From Muribaculaceae bacterium (GTDB lineage: Bacteria > Bacteroidota > Bacteroidia > Bacteroidales > Muribaculaceae), in assembly GCA_017545095.1 (NCBI GenBank), contig JAFYCU010000101.1, positions 1 to 27,478 of the forward strand: a stretch of DNA of 27,478 bases. Reading direction: 5' to 3'. Within the stretch, counting starts at the first letter, position 1, and each line of letters opens with the position of its first letter. Shown here piece by piece: positions 24,072 to 27,478 of the stretch. The translations under genes were made by a program, and so were the position numbers. The notes under the pieces were generated by a model, which saw nothing but the letters and a program-made list of their open reading frames with translations, did no database searches and was not told the origin of the DNA.

Positions 24072-24635
24072 TCATTGGTACTTGGGCGACGGGCCGTAAG
24101 CGTTCTCCTGCCGGTCGCTGTCCTGGCACCACCACACAATCAGGATGATAACTGAGGCTAACATGGCCAGGTAGAGAAGAAGTATCACAATGCTCAAACT
24201 GATGACAAGCTCGGGGTACATAGCAGACAAGATAGAGCTAACGATGACGGCGATATAGAAAGCTATGGGCAGCAAAAGCCACTTGCCGGTGCGTCCGGTG
24301 TCGTGCAGACGGCGCACCGAAGCGCCCAAGCTCGGCAGCAACAAAGCCAAAGAAACCACCCCAAGCAGGATGATGCCTGGCGAGGTGGTCAGCGAAACGG
24401 GGTCGCTCAGATAGTCCTGAATCGTGTGATTGGCAAAATAGATGACAAAAACAATTGGGGTGAGCACCCAACTCACGATTTGCTGAAACAGCACAAACCA
24501 CCAGAACTCCGACCGGCGGGCGCGGCCCTTGAAGCAGCAGTATTTCTCGGTGAGGCAAATCTTCACGGCTTCCATAAAGCCGAGCTGCGGGCGCGGCCTC
24601 ATCATGGGCGGCTGAGCGGGATTGAACTCTTGCAT
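24072..24635 (-). CDS. DUF805 family membrane protein
   Basis: 187 residues from ATG 24635 (MQEFNPAQPPMMRPRPQLGF). The DUF805 pattern is clear: KGRARRSEFWWFVLFQQIV, then a long hydrophobic region, SVRRLHDTGRTGKWLLLPIA and further membrane helices, ending WWCQDSDRQENAYGPSPKYQ. Four membrane segments are predicted. The family is of unknown function; members sit in the inner membrane. Single gene with its own promoter (24681-24688, minus) and terminator. An upstream TTG start is less likely. Confidence 0.9.
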   Translation of the reverse strand: MQEFNPAQPPMMRPRPQLGFMEAVKICLTEKYCCFKGRARRSEFWWFVLFQQIVSWVLTPIVFVIYFANHTIQDYLSDPVSLTTSPGIILLGVVSLALLLPSLGASVRRLHDTGRTGKWLLLPIAFYIAVIVSSILSAMYPELVISLSIVILLLYLAMLASVIILIVWWCQDSDRQENAYGPSPKYQ

Positions 24636-24680
24636 AACGTTAGTTTTTAGAATTATTAATAATGATTCCGATTTCGACTG

Positions 24681-24688
24681 CAAATTTA
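24681..24688 (-). promoter_or_regulatory. -7 promoter box TAAATTTG of the DUF805 gene
   Basis: TAnnTTTG on the minus strand, 45 bases before the ATG at 24635. It is back to back with the menA promoter. Confidence 0.65.
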
Positions 24689-24731
24689 CGAAAAGCCATT
24701 GAAACAGGCAAGCAGTTGCCCAATTTTTTCG

Positions 24732-24739
24732 TAATTTTG
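24732..24739 (+). promoter_or_regulatory. -7 promoter box TAATTTTG of menA
   Basis: TAnnTTTG 21 bases before the menA ATG at 24761. Confidence 0.65.
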
Positions 24740-24760
24740 CAGCCCTAAATCATCGAGCCG

Positions 24761-25654
24761 ATGAAACAAGTGAGGATATGGATTGAGTGCATGCGCCTGC
24801 GCACGCTGCCGGTGTCGCTATCAGGCGTGGTGATGGCCATCGCCCTGGCGGCATGGATGCATGAACTGCGGTGGACGCCGGCGTTGCTGTGTGTGGCGTT
24901 CGCCCTGCTGGCGCAGGTGGTGTCGAATTTCGCCAACGAGTACTATGACTGGCGTCGCGGAGCCGACAAGGTGGGTCGCGTGGGACCCCGGCGCGGGGTC
25001 ACCGAGGGCGACATCCGCCCCGAGGTGCTGCGGCGCGTCACCATCGCCACGCTGGCTGTGGATGCTGCCGTGGGGCTGTGTCTGATTCCCTATGGCGGCT
25101 GGTGGATGCTGCCCGTGGGCATGGTCATCGCCGTGGCGGCCCTGGCCTACAGCACCGGGCCCTACCCGCTGAGCTACCACGGCCTGGGCGAGCTGGCGGT
25201 GTTCATCTTCTTTGGCGTGGTGCCTGTGGTGTTCACCCACTATGTGCAGGCGCTTTGTTTCAAACGCATTGTGCTGCTGGCCGGTATGGCGGTGGGGCTG
25301 ATGGCGGTGAACGTGCTGCTGGTGAACAACTACCGCGATGTGGACGACGACCGCGAGGCGGGCAAGCGCACGTCGGTGGTTATCTTCGGCCGTGCGCCGG
25401 CAGCGGCGGCCTACCTCATCAATGGCTATCTGGCCATTTCGCTGCTCACACCGCTGTGGATGCTGGCTGTGCTGGGTCAGGGACTGCCGTGCTGGGCACT
25501 GATGGTGCCGATGCTTTATCTGGGGCTGCATACCGCCGCCTGGTGGCAGCTGCGACACCGCGACGGAGCCGCCCTCAACCCACTGCTCGGTGCCACAGCG
25601 CGCAACATGCTCATCTTCACCATCCTGCTCGCCGTGGCCCTGGTCATGGGATGA
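24761..25654 (+). CDS. menA: 1,4-dihydroxy-2-naphthoate prenyltransferase
   Basis: 297 residues, an integral membrane UbiA-family protein with about eight to nine helices. The two Asp-rich Mg-diphosphate motifs are NEYYDWRRGAD (59-69) and NNYRDVDDDREAGKRT (about 188-203). The N-terminal MRLRTLPVSLSG is typical of MenA. It joins a polyprenyl chain to 1,4-dihydroxy-2-naphthoate to make demethylmenaquinone, the step before MenG/UbiE methylation, for anaerobic respiration. Other men genes are not in the window; menA often stands apart from them in Bacteroidetes. Confidence 0.94.
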   Translation: MKQVRIWIECMRLRTLPVSLSGVVMAIALAAWMHELRWTPALLCVAFALLAQVVSNFANEYYDWRRGADKVGRVGPRRGVTEGDIRPEVLRRVTIATLAVDAAVGLCLIPYGGWWMLPVGMVIAVAALAYSTGPYPLSYHGLGELAVFIFFGVVPVVFTHYVQALCFKRIVLLAGMAVGLMAVNVLLVNNYRDVDDDREAGKRTSVVIFGRAPAAAAYLINGYLAISLLTPLWMLAVLGQGLPCWALMVPMLYLGLHTAAWWQLRHRDGAALNPLLGATARNMLIFTILLAVALVMG

Positions 25655-25682
25655 TCGAGTGATGTGTAAAAATGAGAAAATT

Positions 25683-25730
25683 AGACATAAGAACATAAGC
25701 CCTTGAGTGCGGTTGACATAAGAACATAAG
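25683..25730. repeat. 48-bp direct repeat left of queA
   Basis: Made of AGACATAAGAACATAAG, a GC-richer spacer CCCTTGAGTGCGGTT, and GACATAAGAACATAAG again. 47 of 48 bases equal 27169-27216. Confidence 0.85.
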
Positions 25731-25800
25731 CATTTCAGTAGCAAGCTACATTATAAAGCGCGAAGTATTGATATCTATTAAATATTAAACAGAATGATTA

Positions 25801-25876
25801 TCAAACAATTAATGACAATTAGAGACAATGTGCAATAATTGTCTTTTTTGTCTTTTTTTTGTCCTTAATTGTTTGA
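25801..25876. repeat. Nested AT-rich hairpin upstream of queA
   Basis: The outer arms TCAAACAATTAA (25801-25812) and TTAATTGTTTGA (25865-25876) are perfect complements. Inside them lie AGACAAT (25823-25829) and ATTGTCT (25838-25844) followed by T6, plus further GACAA/TTGTC pairs, so most of the 76 bases can fold together. Confidence 0.7.
25823..25849 (+). terminator. Likely menA terminator or queA attenuator
   Basis: A 7-bp stem, AGACAAT with ATTGTCT around an 8-base loop, is followed by six T bases and shortly by eight more. It lies between menA and queA on the same strand, inside the larger nested hairpin. Confidence 0.55.
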
Positions 25877-25920
25877 TTGATAGAGCAAAATACAAATCTG
25901 ACTCAAATCACGACACGACA

Positions 25921-27144
25921 ATGAATGCGATTAACGACATACGCAATATCTGCATCAGCGACTACAATTATCCGCTCCCCGATGAGCGCATTGCCAAGCA
26001 CCCGCTCGCCGAGCGTGAGCAGTGCAAACTGCTGTGCTGGCGCGGCGGCGACATCAGCGACCGGCATTTCTACGAGGTGCCGCAGCTGCTGCCGCAAGGG
26101 GCGATGCTGGTGTATAACAACACCCGCGTGATCAATGCCCGCCTGCGGTTTCGCAAAGACACGGGGTCGCTGATCGAGATTTTCTGCCTGGAGCCTATCG
26201 CCCCACGCGACTATGCGCTGGTGTTCCAGACCACTGGCCGCTGCACTTGGCAGTGCCTGGTGGGCAACAGCAAGCGGTGGAAGCAAGGGGTGCTGACCCA
26301 GTCGCTCACCGTGGACGGCCAGACCGTCACCCTCACCGCCTCGCGTGGCGAGCGCGTGGGCAACGTCTGGGCCATCACCTTTGAGTGGGATGGCGAGGGG
26401 GTGACTTTCGCCAGCGTGCTCGAAGCCGTGGGCGAGATTCCCATTCCGCCCTATTTGAACCGCAACACCGAGGCCAGTGACTCGGTGGACTACCAGACGG
26501 TTTACAGCCACATCGACGGCAGTGTGGCGGCCCCCACGGCGGGGCTGCACTTCACCGACACCGTGCTGGCCGAGTGCGACGCGCGGGGCATCCGGCGCCG
26601 CGAGCTCACCCTGCATGTGGGTGCTGGCACCTTCCAGCCGGTGAAGAGCGAGCACATTGGCGACCATGAGATGCACTACGAATATGTGCAGGTGCCGCGC
26701 AGCCTGATTGCGGAGCTGGCGGCCCACGAGCACCCCGTGATTGCGGTGGGCACCACCAGTGTGCGCACGCTCGAGAGCCTCTACTATGTGGGGCAGCTAC
26801 TCGAGGCCGACCCCGAAGCCGCCGACCTCACCGTGCGACAGTGGATGCCCTACACCACGCCGTGTGCCATCACCGTGCAGCGCGCTTTGCGCAACATCGT
26901 CGATCACCTCGATCGCCACAAGCTCGACGAGTGGGTGGGAGCCACGCAACTGATGATTGCCCCGGGCTTCCAATATCGCATCGTCGACGGCATGGTCACC
27001 AATTTCCACCAGCCGCAGTCCACCTTGCTGCTGCTCGTGTCTGCGTTTATGGGCGGCGACCGCTGGCGTGCGGCTTACGACCACGCCCTGCAAGCTGGCT
27101 ACCGCTTCCTGAGCTACGGCGATGCATGCCTGCTGCTGCGGTGA
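25921..27144 (+). CDS. queA: S-adenosylmethionine:tRNA ribosyltransferase-isomerase QueA
   Basis: 407 residues from ATG 25921 (MNAINDIRNICISDYNYPLP); the upstream in-frame extension runs through the AT-rich hairpin and is not protein-like. Family motifs in order: YPLPDERIAKHPLAERE, MLVYNNTRVINARL, PYLNRNTEASDSVDYQTVYS, VAAPTAGLHFTD, LHVGAGTFQPVKSE, HYEYVQVP, GTTSVRTLESLYY, TNFHQPQSTLLLLVSAFMGG and YRFLSYGDACLL. It transfers the ribosyl part of SAM to 7-aminomethyl-7-deazaguanine in tRNA, forming epoxyqueuosine. The insert between TPCAITVQRA and QLMIAPGFQY is usual for the Bacteroidetes form. It stands alone, flanked by two nearly identical 48-bp direct repeats. Confidence 0.95.
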   Translation: MNAINDIRNICISDYNYPLPDERIAKHPLAEREQCKLLCWRGGDISDRHFYEVPQLLPQGAMLVYNNTRVINARLRFRKDTGSLIEIFCLEPIAPRDYALVFQTTGRCTWQCLVGNSKRWKQGVLTQSLTVDGQTVTLTASRGERVGNVWAITFEWDGEGVTFASVLEAVGEIPIPPYLNRNTEASDSVDYQTVYSHIDGSVAAPTAGLHFTDTVLAECDARGIRRRELTLHVGAGTFQPVKSEHIGDHEMHYEYVQVPRSLIAELAAHEHPVIAVGTTSVRTLESLYYVGQLLEADPEAADLTVRQWMPYTTPCAITVQRALRNIVDHLDRHKLDEWVGATQLMIAPGFQYRIVDGMVTNFHQPQSTLLLLVSAFMGGDRWRAAYDHALQAGYRFLSYGDACLLLR

Positions 27145-27168
27145 CACCAGCCTGCACGAGGGAATAAA

Positions 27169-27216
27169 AGACATAAGAACATAAGCCCTTGACTGCGGTT
27201 GACATAAGAACATAAG
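27169..27216. repeat. 48-bp direct repeat right of queA
   Basis: Matches 25683-25730 except for one base in the spacer (GACTGC here, GAGTGC there). It starts 24 bases after the queA stop codon. Confidence 0.85.
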
Positions 27217-27256
27217 GTTTGGCAATGGCAATTAACTACATGTTGTCCCCAATGAA

Positions 27257-27428
27257 GCCCTGAAAGGGCGACAGACCGCATCGCAAAGCGGTTCCTCGGA
27301 GAGGAACTCGAATCCGAAAGCCCCACATTGCCGCGTCAGCGGCTATGTGGGGTGCCGGAATCCCGAAAGGTAATGCAACCTCGGCGAGGTTGCCTGCCCG
27401 CGTGTGTCGGGCAACGTCTCCGACGTTG
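27257..27428. repeat. Array of short perfect hairpins, no gene
   Basis: The last 334 bases hold no ORF I would accept. Hairpins read in order: GCCCT-GAA-AGGGC (27257-27269), ACCGC..GCGGT (27275-27292), GTTCCTC-GGA-GAGGAAC (27291-27307), CCCCACAT..ATGTGGGG (27321-27352) enclosing GCCGC-GTCA-.. GCGGC, CAACCTC-GGC-GAGGTTG (27376-27392), GCCCG..CGGGC (27396-27412) and CAACGTC-TCC-GACGTTG (27412-27428). Three have exactly 7-bp stems with 3-base loops. It may be a REP/BIME-like element or a structured RNA. Confidence 0.7.
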
Positions 27429-27478
27429 AATGGAATGTATGTGGCTCGTTGTCCCCATATACGTCGCTGCGCTCCGAA

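Noticed and set aside
25828..25920. Extended N-terminus of QueA
   Set aside because: The extension translates the hairpin and T-runs (Cys/Phe/Leu-rich) and lacks family support; the ATG at 25921 fits the family start.
27301..27320. tRNA T-arm-like string GAACTCGAATCC
   Set aside because: No acceptor or anticodon arms fit around it; it belongs to the hairpin array.

Overview
The window looks like a chromosomal segment of a fairly GC-rich member of the Bacteroidales (Prevotella or Muribaculaceae type). Evidence seen in the sequence: many start sites are preceded by the Bacteroidetes -7 box TAnnTTTG (at 3185, 6792 minus, 7243, 7630, 10677, 12927, 23968 minus, 24688 minus and 24732), Shine-Dalgarno sequences are largely absent, and the gene content (GldE, MenA, Bacteroidetes-type QueA, a GH2 enzyme with an exported C-terminal extension, GYF_2 and DUF2752 membrane proteins) is typical of that group. 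The genus is an inference.

Layout. 1-1535: the end of an unidentified gene, then a DUF5309/SU10-like major capsid protein with an unusual N-terminal hydrophobic segment, closed by a 20-bp hairpin; probably the edge of a prophage or relict. 1698-2798: ychF (minus). 2799-3214: intergenic repeat element. 3215-4221: two small membrane proteins. 4373-6778: secreted GH2 glycosidase (minus). 6793-7491: a 195-bp MITE with an 8-bp target duplication, a 54-bp tandem repeat array, and an AAA ATPase gene that has lost its middle. 7704-10530: trkA-trkH potassium uptake operon. 10813-12839: gldE and a phosphopantetheinyl transferase. 13044-14420: exported repeat protein. 14541-14990: rpiB (minus).

15061-20300 is the most interesting part. 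The last 48 coding bases of the large exported gene at 20253-22460 (minus), ending LQQFLRGNYSGQWGD, occur again as a 51-bp near-identical copy at 16925-16975 and as a diverged 30-bp copy at 15061-15090. Between these copies sit two passenger cassettes: a type II restriction-modification pair (C5 methyltransferase and a putative endonuclease) and an AT-rich pair (C25 gingipain-like peptidase and a dockerin-containing exported protein). This looks like two successive insertions at the 3' end of one gene, each leaving a copy of that end, with no recombinase gene visible.

22438-27144: a lipoprotein gene overlapping the large exported gene, a second internally deleted gene (DUF1016/PDDEXK family) with a 26-bp perfect palindrome at its junction, a DUF805 membrane protein, menA, and queA flanked by 48-bp direct repeats. 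The window closes (27257-27428) with a dense run of short perfect hairpins of unknown role. No tRNA, rRNA or CRISPR array was seen.
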